Assembly (NCBI RefSeq): GCF_900090225.1
Contig: NZ_FMHY01000002.1
Location: 3,410,001 to 3,474,000 of the forward strand
Direction: 5' to 3'
DNA from: Micromonospora eburnea
Lineage (GTDB): Bacteria > Actinomycetota > Actinomycetes > Mycobacteriales > Micromonosporaceae
DNA length: 64,000 nt
The notes beneath the pieces were generated by a model. The model worked only from the letters and a program-made list of their open reading frames with translations. It was not told the DNA's origin and did no database searches. Of the stretch, positions 16,730 to 28,882 are shown in pieces; position 1 is the first letter of the stretch, and each line of letters starts with the position of its first letter. A program made the translations under genes and the position numbers.

Positions 16730-17050
16730 ATGAGCACCGACCTTCGCGACACCGCCGACCAGGAGCGGATCACGCGGCTGCGAGCCACCCTGACCACCGA
16801 GTTCGAGGCGCAGACCGCCCGGCTGACCGAACTCACGGCGGACACCGGCGACCCCGGCGAGGCGCACACCCGTTCCGCGCTGATCGCCGCGACCCGGCAG
16901 AGCCTGGCGCAGATCGGCGACGCCCTGAACCGGATGGCCGAGGGTAGCTACGGCACCTGCGCGCGCTGCGAGGCGCCGATCCCGGCCGAGCGGCTCGAGA
17001 TTCTGCCGCACGCCCGCTTCTGCGTACCGTGCCAGCAGAAGCAGGGCTGA
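16730..17050 (+). CDS. DksA/TraR C4-type zinc-finger protein
   Basis: 106 residues. The N-terminal two thirds are a helical coiled-coil hairpin (ITRLRATLTTEFEAQTARLTELTAD, then LAQIGDALNRMAEGSYG), and the C-terminus carries the C4 zinc finger CARC and CVPC. DksA-like proteins insert the coiled coil into the RNA polymerase secondary channel and alter transcription during starvation; the short TraR-like forms in Actinobacteria are less studied. The ATG has a good GGAAGGG ribosome site. An in-frame upstream extension of 69 codons exists, so a longer protein is possible, but the internal start is the better choice. Confidence 0.88.
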   Translation: MSTDLRDTADQERITRLRATLTTEFEAQTARLTELTADTGDPGEAHTRSALIAATRQSLAQIGDALNRMAEGSYGTCARCEAPIPAERLEILPHARFCVPCQQKQG

Positions 17051-17065
17051 GCTGGCCGCGGCGAC

Positions 17066-17112
17066 GCCGGGCCGCTGCGGCGGTCCGGCGGGCCCGCCCG
17101 TAGCGGCCCGGC
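17066..17112. terminator. GC-rich hairpin after the DksA-like gene; rest of the 17051-17344 gap
   Basis: Arms GCCGGGCCGCT and AGCGGCCCGGC (11 bp) with a 25-nt loop lie 15 nt after the stop. Nothing else is convincing in this 294-nt gap between convergent genes, apart from a weak minus-strand reading frame mentioned among the rejected items. Confidence 0.45.
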
Positions 17113-17344
17113 CCTGGCCGCCACGGTCCGTTCCGCACCGAACCGCCAGCACCACCCCACATCCCCGGGATGCGACTGCACGGGCGCTGCGTCGTGCTGC
17201 CACTCCGCCAACACCCGCACCGCGACCGAGTCCGGCGTCGCCGTGATCAGGTACGCGCGGTGCCGCTGACCTGCCCGAATGGCCCGGCCCGTCCTGCTGC
17301 GGCCACCGGGGCCCGCGCGTCCGCGCCGGCCCCGGTCGCGAAGG

Positions 17345-18694
17345 TCAGCGGCCCTGGAGGGACCGCACATTGTCACCGAAGGTCCAGCCCTTCGACCCGT
17401 CCCAGTTGATCGACCAGGTCATCAGGCCCTTCAGGCCACCCTGGTAGGTGTTCCACGCCTGCGCCACCAGGGACGGTGCCAGGTATCCGCCGCCGGCGCC
17501 GGTCTGCGCGGGCAGGCCGGGGACCTGCCTGTCGTACGGGACGCGGATGGTGACGCCCTGCACCACCAGGCCCGTGTTGAGGCAGTTGGTCTGCGTGACG
17601 AAGCCCTGCACGGTGCCGGCCGGGTACGAGTCGCCGGAGCAGCCGTACATGGAGCCGTTGTAGTACTGCATGTTCAGCCACCAGAGCCGGCCGTTGTCGA
17701 CGTACCGCTTGATAATCGGCAGGTACGCGCCCCAGATGGACCCGTAGGTGACGCTGCCGCCGGTGACGTACGCGGTCTCCGGGGCCATGGTGAGTCCGAA
17801 CCCGGCGGGCATCTGGGCGAGTACTCCGTCGATGATGCGGACCAGGTTGGCCTGCGAGGTGGAGAGCTGGTTGATGTTGCCGCTGCCGGTGAGGCCGGTT
17901 TCGATGTCGATGTCGATGCCGTCGAAGTTGTATCGCTTGAGGATCGGCACCACGGTGGCGACGAACCGGTCGGCGACCGCGGCCGAGCTGAGGTCGATGC
18001 CGGCGGTGGCGCCGCCGATGGACAGCAGGACGGTCAGGCCGGCGGCCTTGGCCTGGCACACCTCGGCGGGGGTGGGCACCTGGACGCCGGCGTCCATGCC
18101 GTTCTGCCAGAGCACGGTGCCGTCGGAGAGGATCACCGGGAAGGCGGCGGTGACCACGTTGTAGCCGTGCGTCCGGATACGGGAGTCGGTGATCGGGATC
18201 CAGCCGAGCCCGGGGTGCACGCCGTTGGCCGCGCCGTCCCAGCTCTCCCAGTAGCCCTGGAGCACCTTGCCGGCCGGCCGCGACTTCAGCGGGCAGGTGT
18301 CCCCGCCGGGCGGGGGGCTCGACGTGGTGGGGGTGGGCGACGGCGTCGCGGTGGGGGACGTGGTGGGCGTGGGGGAGGACGACCGGGTCGGAGTGGGGGA
18401 CGGGGCCCCGTCGCAGGCGCCGAGGTCGGTCCAGAGCGACGGGGTGGCGGGCGGGGCCCAGCCCGCGCCGACGGGCGGGGTGTGGGTCTGTAGCGCCTGG
18501 TAGAGGCGGCCGGCGTAGGTGGCCTTGCTGCCCGCGGTCCAGGTGACGCCCTCGGCCCAGGCCGGGGCGCTGCACGCCACGAGCGCGGTGTGGGCGTCGG
18601 TGGCGGCGAGGCCGACGGCGGCGGGCAGGGCGGCGGTGACGGCGAGCAGTGCGACACCCCCGAGCAGGGCGGTCAGTCCACGTCGAAGTCGCAT
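17345..18694 (-). CDS. Secreted chitinase, CBM5/12 plus GH18
   Basis: 449 residues. A signal peptide (RRGLTALLGGVALLAVTAALPAA) is followed by a CBM5/12 chitin-binding module (residues ~40-93, PAWAEGVTWTAGSKATYAGRLYQ), a Ser/Thr/Pro linker (~97-130), and a GH18 barrel. The catalytic DxxDxDxE motif is DGIDIDIE with E265 as acid. SIGG and MTWSINWD motifs complete the active site. It hydrolyses chitin outside the cell. The ATG has GAGGAGG about 8 nt upstream. It is divergent from a ROK regulator, with an AT-rich TTAA dyad between them, so induction by chitin-derived sugars is plausible. Confidence 0.95.
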   Translation of the reverse strand: MRLRRGLTALLGGVALLAVTAALPAAVGLAATDAHTALVACSAPAWAEGVTWTAGSKATYAGRLYQALQTHTPPVGAGWAPPATPSLWTDLGACDGAPSPTPTRSSSPTPTTSPTATPSPTPTTSSPPPGGDTCPLKSRPAGKVLQGYWESWDGAANGVHPGLGWIPITDSRIRTHGYNVVTAAFPVILSDGTVLWQNGMDAGVQVPTPAEVCQAKAAGLTVLLSIGGATAGIDLSSAAVADRFVATVVPILKRYNFDGIDIDIETGLTGSGNINQLSTSQANLVRIIDGVLAQMPAGFGLTMAPETAYVTGGSVTYGSIWGAYLPIIKRYVDNGRLWWLNMQYYNGSMYGCSGDSYPAGTVQGFVTQTNCLNTGLVVQGVTIRVPYDRQVPGLPAQTGAGGGYLAPSLVAQAWNTYQGGLKGLMTWSINWDGSKGWTFGDNVRSLQGR

Positions 18695-18730
18695 GACATA
18701 TACCTCCTCATCAATGCGCCGCAGGCTATC

Positions 18731-18748
18731 AGTTAAGTTTGTTAAATG
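18731..18748. promoter_or_regulatory. AT-rich dyad in the chitinase/ROK divergent promoter
   Basis: TTAAGTTTGTTAA (18733-18745) is an imperfect inverted repeat in the only AT-rich stretch of the 141-nt intergenic region. ROK repressors bind AT-rich dyads near their own gene, so this is a candidate operator. A TAGGCT box at 18760-18765 could serve the ROK gene. Confidence 0.45.
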
Positions 18749-18835
18749 TAAATGCGCAGTAGGCTGTCAGGGCTTGTTTCATGAGGTGAACGGGCCCGCC
18801 GCCCGGCGGCGCCCTGGGAGAGGACGGCGGCGGAC

Positions 18836-20092
18836 GTGGACGCCAGACGCACCACCGTGCGCGACATGCGCCGTGCCAATCGATCGGTGCTGCTCACCCG
18901 GATCTGGCTGGACGGGCCGCTCAGCCGTCACGAGCTCGGCCAGACCACCGCGCTGAGCCTGGCCAGCGTGAGCAACCTGGTCGGCGAGATGATCGGTGAG
19001 GGGCTCGTCGAGGAGGCCGGCTCGGTCGAGTCCGACGGCGGCCGTCCCCGGGTGCTGCTGCGCGTCGCCCCCGGCTACGGCTACCTGGTCGGGGCCGACG
19101 TCGGCGAGACCCGGGTCCAGGTCGAGCTCTTCGACCTGGGGATGACCGCCCTCGCCAAGGCCGAGTACCCGATCGCCGCCACCGGCCCCGACCCGCGCGA
19201 CGTGGCCACCCACCTGCTGCACGGTCTCGACGCGGTGGTCGAGCAGGCCGGCGTCGACCCCGCGGCGGTGCTCGGCTTCGGCGTCGCGGTGTCCGGGACG
19301 GTCGAGCGGACCGCCGACGCCGTCGTGCACGCACAGACCCTCGGCTGGGACGGCGTGCCGCTCGGGGCGATGCTGCGGGCCGGCACCGAGATTCCCGTCC
19401 ACCTCGACAACGGCGCGAAGACCCTCGGCCAGGCCGAGATGTGGTTCGGCGCCGGTCGGGGCGTCCGGCACGCCGTCATCGCCCTGGTCGGCTCCGGCGT
19501 CGGGGCCTGCGTGGTCGCCGACGGCGTGGGCTACCGCGGCGCGCACAGCAGCGCCGGCGAGTGGGGCCACACCACGATCGTGTACGGCGGCCGCCGCTGC
19601 CGCTGCGGCAACCTCGGCTGCCTGGAGGCGTACGTCGGGGCGGAGGGGATCCTCGACCGGTTCCGGCAGGCCAACCGGGGCCGCCCGGCGGCTGGCGGCG
19701 ACGAGGAGACCGCCTTCGGCGAGCTGCTGCGCGCCACCAGCCGGACGGCCGCGAGGGTGCTCGACGACACGGTCGGCTACCTCGGCGCCGGCGTGGCGAA
19801 CCTGGTCAACCTCTTCAACCCGGAACGGGTGGTGCTCGGCGGCTGGGCCGGGCTGGCTCTGGGCGAGCGATACCTGCCGCAGATCCGGGAGGCCACCGCC
19901 CGGCACGCGCTGCGCCAGCCGTACGCCCAGACCTCGATCGAGCTGTGCCGGCTCGGACCGGACGCGGTCGCGATGGGCGCGGCCACCCTCCCGATGGCCC
20001 GGCTGCTGCGCGACGGCGGCGTGCCGCGCGGCCCGGGCGTCCGGGCGACCCCGGCACAGCCGGCGCCCCGGACCCGGGCGCGGGCCCGCTGA
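18836..20092 (+). CDS. ROK family transcriptional regulator
   Basis: 418 residues. The N-terminal winged helix (residues ~8-70: RANRSVLLTRIWLDGPLSRHELGQ...SLASVSNLVGEMIGEGLVEE) is followed by a sugar-kinase-like ROK domain. The ROK zinc-site region is CRCGNLGCLEAY, preceded by GEWGHTTI. The ATP-site motif LVGADVGETRVQ is degenerate compared with true ROK kinases, as expected for a repressor. The next gene on the other side is chitinase, so N-acetylglucosamine or chitobiose is a likely effector. The GTG start has only a distant ribosome site; the ATG 30 nt further in is an alternative. Confidence 0.9.
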   Translation: MDARRTTVRDMRRANRSVLLTRIWLDGPLSRHELGQTTALSLASVSNLVGEMIGEGLVEEAGSVESDGGRPRVLLRVAPGYGYLVGADVGETRVQVELFDLGMTALAKAEYPIAATGPDPRDVATHLLHGLDAVVEQAGVDPAAVLGFGVAVSGTVERTADAVVHAQTLGWDGVPLGAMLRAGTEIPVHLDNGAKTLGQAEMWFGAGRGVRHAVIALVGSGVGACVVADGVGYRGAHSSAGEWGHTTIVYGGRRCRCGNLGCLEAYVGAEGILDRFRQANRGRPAAGGDEETAFGELLRATSRTAARVLDDTVGYLGAGVANLVNLFNPERVVLGGWAGLALGERYLPQIREATARHALRQPYAQTSIELCRLGPDAVAMGAATLPMARLLRDGGVPRGPGVRATPAQPAPRTRARAR

Positions 20093-20094
20093 GT

Positions 20095-20127
20095 CGGGCC
20101 GGCGACGACGCGAACGCCGCCGGCCCG
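20095..20127. terminator. Hairpin between convergent ROK and beta-glucosidase genes
   Basis: Arms CGGGCCGGC and GCCGGCCCG (9 bp) with a 15-nt loop start 2 nt after the ROK stop. No T-run is present. Confidence 0.45.
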
Positions 20128-20201
20128 CGCCGGCTCAGGGCGGGATGCGGCATCTGCCCGCGTCCCCGGCCGCGACCGCGCGGCCGTCCCGTACGGCCGG
20201 G

Positions 20202-21665
20202 TCAGCGCTGCCCGCGTACCCGCTGGACGGTGTCCCGGTACCAGTGCGCGCTGCGCTTCGGCGTACGCCGCTGGGTGTCGTAGTCCACCCGGACGATGCC
20301 GAACCGCTTGTCGTAGCCGTACGCCCACTCGAAGTTGTCCAGCAGCGACCAGGCGAAGTAGCCGCGCACGTCGGCGCCCGCCTGCCGGGCCCGGGCCACC
20401 GCCCGCAGGTGCTCGGCCAGGTAGGCGACCCGGTCGTCGTCGGCCACGAAGCCGTCGGAGTCCGGCCGGTCGTCGAACGCCGCCCCGTTCTCGGTGATCA
20501 CCAGCGGCACGCCCGGGTAGTCCCGGCTCAACCGGACCAGCAGGTCGGTGAAGGAGTCCGGCACGATCTCCCAGTCCATCGCGGTACGCGGCAGGTTCCG
20601 CCGGATCACCCGGCGCACCGGCCGGCCCTGGTCGTCCCGCTCCCGACCCCGCTCGTCCACCCCGGAGAAGAGCTGGCCGAAGTAGTAGTTGACGCCGAGC
20701 ACGTCGATCGGGGTGGCGATGACCGCCAGGTCGCCGTCCCGCACCGGGATCTCGACGCCTTCGGCGGCCAGGTCGGCCACCACGTCCTCGGGGTAGCGGC
20801 CGTGGAACACCGGGTCCAGGTAGAGCCGGTTGCCCAGCCCGTCGGCGGCCCGGGCGGCGTCCCGGTCGGCCACGCTGTCGGTGGCCGGGTCGGCGGTGGA
20901 CAGGTTGACCGTGAGGCCCAGCTCGATCGGGTTCGCCGCTGCCGCGCGCAGCCGCTGCGCCGCCAGCCCGTGACCGAGCAGCAGGTGGTGGGCGGCGGCG
21001 ATCCCGTCGCCCAGGTTCCGCCGGCCGGGGGCGTGCTCGCCGTACGCGTACCCGAGCATCGCCGAGCACCACGGCTCGTTCAGCGTCGTCCAGGTCTTCA
21101 CCCGGTCGCCGAGCGTGGCGAAGACCAGCTCGGCGTAGTCGGCGAACCGGTGGGCGGTGTCCCGGTACGGCCAGCCGCCCGCGTCCTCCAGCTCCTGCGG
21201 CAGGTCCCAGTGGTAGAGCGTCACCCACGGGTCGACGCCCCGCCCGAGCAGCTCGTCCACGAGCCGGTCGTAGAACGCCAGGCCGGCCGGGTTGGCCGGC
21301 CCGCGCCCGCCCGGCTGCACCCGGGGCCAGGCCACCGAGAAGCGGTACGTGTCCAGGCCCAGGTCGGCGATGAGCGCCACGTCCTCCGGCATCCGGTGGT
21401 AGTGGTCGCAGGCCACGTCACCGTTCTCGCCGTTGGCCACCGCCCCGGGGACGCGGCAGAAGGTGTCCCAGATGGACGGCGTGCGGCCGTCCTCGGCCAC
21501 CGCGCCCTCGATCTGGTACGACGAGGTCGCCACCCCCCACCGGAAGGTCGGTGGAAGGGTGTCGATCGGGTCGGTCTGCCCGTGCGACGACTCCGGCTCG
21601 GCGCGTCTGACGCCGCGCTGCGACCTGGAGCCGTCGGTGGTCGGCTGGGTGAGGTGGGTGTCCAT
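20202..21665 (-). CDS. GH1 beta-glucosidase
   Basis: 487 residues, normal for bacterial GH1. The (beta/alpha)8 barrel begins near residue 40 (FRWGVATSSYQIEGA). The acid/base is E197 in TLNEPW and the nucleophile E392 in ITENG. No signal peptide is seen, so it acts in the cytoplasm on imported disaccharides. It is the last gene of a minus-strand run of a LacI regulator, a family-5 substrate-binding protein, two ATPases, two permeases and this enzyme, which together suggest uptake and hydrolysis of beta-glucosides such as cellobiose. The 46-nt gap to the upstream ATPase gene fits one operon. The first ~35 residues are variable and the true start may be internal. Confidence 0.93.
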   Translation of the reverse strand: MDTHLTQPTTDGSRSQRGVRRAEPESSHGQTDPIDTLPPTFRWGVATSSYQIEGAVAEDGRTPSIWDTFCRVPGAVANGENGDVACDHYHRMPEDVALIADLGLDTYRFSVAWPRVQPGGRGPANPAGLAFYDRLVDELLGRGVDPWVTLYHWDLPQELEDAGGWPYRDTAHRFADYAELVFATLGDRVKTWTTLNEPWCSAMLGYAYGEHAPGRRNLGDGIAAAHHLLLGHGLAAQRLRAAAANPIELGLTVNLSTADPATDSVADRDAARAADGLGNRLYLDPVFHGRYPEDVVADLAAEGVEIPVRDGDLAVIATPIDVLGVNYYFGQLFSGVDERGRERDDQGRPVRRVIRRNLPRTAMDWEIVPDSFTDLLVRLSRDYPGVPLVITENGAAFDDRPDSDGFVADDDRVAYLAEHLRAVARARQAGADVRGYFAWSLLDNFEWAYGYDKRFGIVRVDYDTQRRTPKRSAHWYRDTVQRVRGQR

Positions 21666-21711
21666 GGTTCTCCTCGCGGTCGCGAACGTGCTCTTTCCGG
21701 TGGTGGTGGGC

Positions 21712-22711
<1,000 letters not shown>

Positions 22712-22719
<8 letters not shown>

Positions 22720-23740
22720 GGGTGTCTTCCTTCGTTCGCGGGGCCGGGACGGCCGCGGGCGGCGCCAGTACGGGGGTGAAGCCGACCCGCATCCGCACGC
22801 TGCGCCCGTCGGCGGTGCGGATCCGCGCCCGGCCGCCGCTGCGCAGCCGAGGGCTGACGAACTCGTCGATACCGAAGTTGATCAGGGCGAGGGCGGTGCC
22901 GAGCACGGCGATGGCCAGGCCGGCCGGGACGAACCACCACCAGGCGCCCTGCGCGAGGGCCTGCTGGCTCTGCGCCCAGAACAGGATCGTGCCCCAGTTC
23001 CACGACGAGACCGACGAGATACCGATGAACGCCAGGGTGATCTCGGACATCACCGCGAAGATGACCGTGCCGACGAAGCCGGAGGCGATGATCGCCGTCA
23101 GGTTGGGCAGGATCTCGAAGCCGATGATCCGCCAGGTGCTCTCCCCGGTGGCCCGGGCCGCCTCGACGTAGTCGCGCCGGCGCAGCGACAGCGTCTGGGC
23201 GCGCAGCACCCGGGCACCCCAGGCCCACGAGGTGAACCCGATGACCAGGGCGACGACCAGGTCGCCGGCCTCGGTGATGGTGGACGTGACGATGATGATC
23301 AGCGGCAGCGCCGGGATCACCAGGAACACGTTGGACAGCGCGGAGAGCCCGTCGTCGGGCAGCCCGCCCAGGTAGCCGGCGGTCACCCCGACCAGCACCG
23401 ACAGGATGGTGGCGACCACCCCGGCGAGCAGCCCGACCAGCATCACTCCGCGGGTGCCGACCAGGACCTGGCTGAACACGTCCTGGCCCAGGTGCGTGGT
23501 GCCGAACCAGTGCTGCGCCGACGGCGGCTGGAGCAGGTCGCCGCTGCGGGCGTCCGGTTCGTAGGGGGCGATCCACGGCCCGATCACCGCGAGCAGCACG
23601 TACCCGGCGACGACGGCCAGCCCGGTGGTGGCCTTGCCGTTGGCCAGGAAGCGCCACCGGCGGCGTCGCGCGGCGGCCGGCTGGGCCATCGCCCCCTGCT
23701 TCGGGATGACCTGCTCGATGCTGGAGGTGGGAATGGCCAC
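22712..23740 (-). CDS. ABC transporter permease (DppC/OppC-like)
   Basis: 342 residues with an N-terminal OppC_N segment (GLAVVAGYVLLAVIGPWIAPYEPDA) and a five-helix BPD_transp_1 domain. The EAA-loop equivalent reads DYVEAARATGESTWRII, which contacts the ATPase. The protein extends further at the C-terminus than usual (RLRSGGRARIRTADGRSVRMRVGFTPVLAPP). Its gene follows the frameshifted DppB-type permease by 3 nt and overlaps the ATPase gene by 8 nt. It supplies half of the membrane channel; the other half comes from the broken gene upstream. Confidence 0.92.
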
Positions 23741-23743
23741 GTC

Positions 23744-24717
<974 letters not shown>

Positions 24718-24723
<6 letters not shown>

Positions 24724-24779
24724 GCCGCCACCTCGCTGCATGAATGATTCGCTCGCTGGCGCTCGCTCATGCCGCCACC
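24718..24779 (-). repeat. 15-bp direct repeats bounding a 32-bp insert at the dppF-dppB junction
   Basis: On the minus strand GGTGGCGGCATGAGC occurs twice, 47 nt apart. The first copy spans the end of the ATPase gene and the second carries the ribosome site and start of the permease gene. Between them lies GAGCGAGCGCCAGCGAGCG and then AATCATTCATGCAG. Without the insert the two genes would overlap as ATGA. This looks like insertion of a small repeat with duplication of its flank. Confidence 0.6.
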
Positions 24780-25840
24780 GCCGTTGCGGCCTCGTGGGTC
24801 TCCGGGTCGTAGAGCCAGCAGGCCGCCCAGTGCCCGGCCCGGTCGCCCACCTGAAGACGGGGCGGCAGGTCGCTGGCGCAGCGCGGCATGGCCGCCGGGC
24901 AGCGCGGGTGGAACCGGCAGCCGGCCGGGGGCCGGATCAGGCTGGGCGGCTCGCCGTCGCCGCGTTCCCGCTCGTCGGGGCCGGCCTCGCCGGTGATCCG
25001 ATCCGGGTCAGGCGCCGAGTCGATCAGCAACCGGGTGTACGGGTGCGCGGGCCGCTGCGTGACGGTCTCGCTGTCGCCGCCCTCGACCATCCGGCCGGCG
25101 TACATGACGAGGGTCTCGTCGGCGAAGTAGCGGGCCGAGGCGATGTCGTGGGTGATGTAGAGGATGGCCAGGTGCAGCCGTTCCTTGAGGTCGCGTAGCA
25201 GGTTGAGTACGCCGAGCCGGATGGAGACGTCGAGCATCGACACCGGCTCGTCGGCGAGCAGCACCTCCGGGTCGGCGCCGAGCGCCCGGGCGATGGCCAC
25301 TCGCTGCCGCTGCCCGCCGGAGAGTTCGTGCGGGAACTTGTCCAGGTAGCGCTCGGCGGGGGTGAGGGCGACGCGTTCCAGCAGCCGGGCCAGCGCCGCC
25401 TCCAGGTCGGCCCTGGTACGGCCGGCGTTGCCGTGGACGCGTAGCGCCCGGGTCAGGTGGTAGCGCACCGTGTGCACCGGGTTCAGCGAGGCGAACGGAT
25501 CCTGGAAGATCATCTGCACCTTGCGGGCGTACGCCCGGAACGGCCGGCCGCCGCGGACGGTGACCGGTTCGCCGTGCAGGCGGACGGTGCCGGCGGTGCG
25601 CGGGTAGAGCTGCGCGAGCAGCCGGGCGACCGTGGACTTGCCGGAGCCGGACTCGCCCACCAGGGCGGTCACCTGCCCGCGGCGCAGGGTGAGGTGCACG
25701 TCGTCGACCGCGTGCACGGCCGGTCGGCTCCGGGTCAGCAGGGTGCGCAGCCCGGCGCGGACGGGGAAGTGCTTGGTCAGGCCGACCGCCTCCAGCACCT
25801 CCTCGCGGACGGCCGGGGCGTCCGTGGCGGGTGTCGTCAT
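24767..25840 (-). CDS. Oligopeptide-type ABC transporter ATP-binding protein (DppF/OppF-like)
   Basis: 357 residues. Walker [11 protein letters not shown]-loop [12 protein letters not shown], signature LSGGQRQR, Walker B EVLLADEP and a C-terminal oligo_HPY motif ([15 protein letters not shown]) are all present. It is the second ATPase of the importer and follows the substrate-binding protein gene by 74 nt. The very end (TAVAA) lies inside the direct-repeat structure described for the junction with the permease gene, so its original stop may have been altered. Confidence 0.93.
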   Translation of the reverse strand: MTTPATDAPAVREEVLEAVGLTKHFPVRAGLRTLLTRSRPAVHAVDDVHLTLRRGQVTALVGESGSGKSTVARLLAQLYPRTAGTVRLHGEPVTVRGGRPFRAYARKVQMIFQDPFASLNPVHTVRYHLTRALRVHGNAGRTRADLEAALARLLERVALTPAERYLDKFPHELSGGQRQRVAIARALGADPEVLLADEPVSMLDVSIRLGVLNLLRDLKERLHLAILYITHDIASARYFADETLVMYAGRMVEGGDSETVTQRPAHPYTRLLIDSAPDPDRITGEAGPDERERGDGEPPSLIRPPAGCRFHPRCPAAMPRCASDLPPRLQVGDRAGHWAACWLYDPETHEAATAVAA

Positions 25841-25914
25841 GCCGGGGTTCCTGTCGTTCGAAGGGGCGGGAGCGGTGGTCCGGGCGGCGGGTGGCGCCGC
25901 CCGGACCGTCGGCG

Positions 25915-27588
<1,674 letters not shown>

Positions 27589-27603
27589 GGTGTCTCCCTC
27601 GGT

Positions 27604-27623
27604 GCTCCCCGCTGTGGGGGAGC
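27604..27623 (-). other. Hairpin in the leader of the substrate-binding protein gene
   Basis: Arms GCTCCCC and GGGGAGC (7 bp, 6-nt loop) lie 16 nt before the SBP start and 78 nt after the lacI stop. A 10-bp palindrome GCGGTACCGC (27647-27656) lies further upstream. Either could raise SBP expression above that of the regulator, by mRNA stabilisation or as an operator. Confidence 0.35.
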
Positions 27624-27700
27624 GGGTGATGGTGGGTGGAGGGTGTGCGGTACCGCCACCGGTCGGCGTGGACGTCGGCCGGCGGTGGGGTGCGGTGCGG

Positions 27701-28702
27701 TCAGGTGCGGCCGGTCGAGGCGCGCACGGTGAACGTGGTCGGGATGACGGTCGGGGTGTCGGGCAGGGGAGTGCCGCCGAGGTGGGAGATGAGCGTGCGG
27801 GCGGCGGCCGCCCCCATCTCCCGTAGCGGCTGGCGTACCGAGCTCAGCGGCGGGTGGGTGTGTCCGGCCAGCGGCAGGTCGTCGAAGCCGACGACCGCCA
27901 CGTCGTCGGGGACGCGCCGGCCGGCGTCGCGCAGCGCCTGGAGCGCGCCGGCCGCGGAGAGGTCGTTGTGGGCGAAGACGGCGTCGAACGGTACGCCGTC
28001 GGCGAGCAGGCGTCGCACCGCGACGCGACCGCACTCGAAGGTGAAGTCGCCCTCGACGACGAGTGCGGGGTCGATGGGCAGGCCGGCGTCGGCGTACCCG
28101 CCCGCGAATCCGGCGAGCCGTTCCCGGGTGCAGCCGAAGCGGCGCATGCCCGTCACCACCAGCGGGCGGCGTCGGCCGAGCGCCAGCAGGTGCGCCGCGG
28201 CGGCCCGCGCGCCGGACTCGTTGGTGGTTCGGACGGAGGGGAATCGCGGCTGGAGGCTGCGGTCGTCGATGAGGATGACCGGCAGGCCCCGCTCGTGCAG
28301 CGCGGTGATGTAGTCCAGAGTGCCCTCCGGCTCGACCACCAGCAGGCCGTCGAACGACTTCGCGGAGACCTGGGAGGCGAACCGCCGCATCGACTCGTCG
28401 CCCCGGGTGCAGGTGAACAGCAGCAGCCCGTACCCCTCGGCCTCGACCACGTCGGCCGCGCCCTGCAACACCTCGCCCATCCAGGGCCAGGTGAGCGTGG
28501 GCACCAGCATGCCGACCACCCGGGTGCGCCCCCGGGCCAGGCCGACCGCGCGGGCGCTCGGCACGTATCCCAGGTCGCTGATTACGGCGCGGACCCGGTC
28601 GGCGGTGCGGACGTCCACCTCGCCCTTGCCGTTGAGCACCCGGGAGACCGTCGTCTTGCTCACCCCCGCCCGGGTGGCGACGTCGGCGATGGTGATCGGC
28701 AC
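27701..28702 (-). CDS. LacI family transcriptional regulator (ABC/GH1 operon)
   Basis: 333 residues from the GTG at 28702, chosen because GGGAG lies 6 nt upstream and the HTH then starts at residue 4 ([27 protein letters not shown]). The effector domain follows with [23 protein letters not shown], the usual sugar-binding end of LacI proteins. It is the first gene before the importer and beta-glucosidase genes, so it most likely represses them and is relieved by a sugar. Two palindromic sites lie upstream (28739-28762 and 28850-28861). Confidence 0.92.
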   Translation of the reverse strand: MPITIADVATRAGVSKTTVSRVLNGKGEVDVRTADRVRAVISDLGYVPSARAVGLARGRTRVVGMLVPTLTWPWMGEVLQGAADVVEAEGYGLLLFTCTRGDESMRRFASQVSAKSFDGLLVVEPEGTLDYITALHERGLPVILIDDRSLQPRFPSVRTTNESGARAAAAHLLALGRRRPLVVTGMRRFGCTRERLAGFAGGYADAGLPIDPALVVEGDFTFECGRVAVRRLLADGVPFDAVFAHNDLSAAGALQALRDAGRRVPDDVAVVGFDDLPLAGHTHPPLSSVRQPLREMGAAAARTLISHLGGTPLPDTPTVIPTTFTVRASTGRT

Positions 28703-28738
28703 GTGACGCTCCCGGGTGGCAGGGATGGGTGACCGTTC

Positions 28739-28762
28739 GGAACCGGTTGCGGAAGCGGTTCC
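28739..28762. promoter_or_regulatory. Candidate LacI operator, GGAASCGGTT repeats
   Basis: GGAACCGGTT and GGAAGCGGTT follow each other with 2 nt between, then CC, giving both a 12-nt-spaced direct repeat and a dyad (GGAACCG...CGGTTCC). The site lies 37 nt upstream of the lacI start. Confidence 0.5.
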
Positions 28763-28849
28763 ATCGCAGTCAATCGAAGTGGCGGCGGTCACGTCAATAA
28801 CGGCCAGGTAACGAAACCAGGGCTAAGTTCAAAATATTAAAAAAGCCCA

Positions 28850-28861
28850 GAGAGCGCTCTC
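28850..28861. promoter_or_regulatory. Perfect 12-bp palindrome GAGAGCGCTCTC
   Basis: A CG-centred perfect dyad resembling the AGCGCT core of actinobacterial CebR-type LacI operators. It follows an AT-rich stretch (ATATTAAAAAA) that is probably promoter DNA for the lacI operon, and lies just after the FkbM methyltransferase stop at 28883. Confidence 0.5.
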
Positions 28862-28882
28862 GGGCAACCCCCGGCCCGCCGG

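Noticed and set aside
16948..17376. Minus-strand frame containing AYLITATPDSVAVRVLAEWQ
   Set aside because: A ~60-residue part looks protein-like and could be a gene remnant, but it overlaps the DksA-like and chitinase genes, has no good start and no family I can name.
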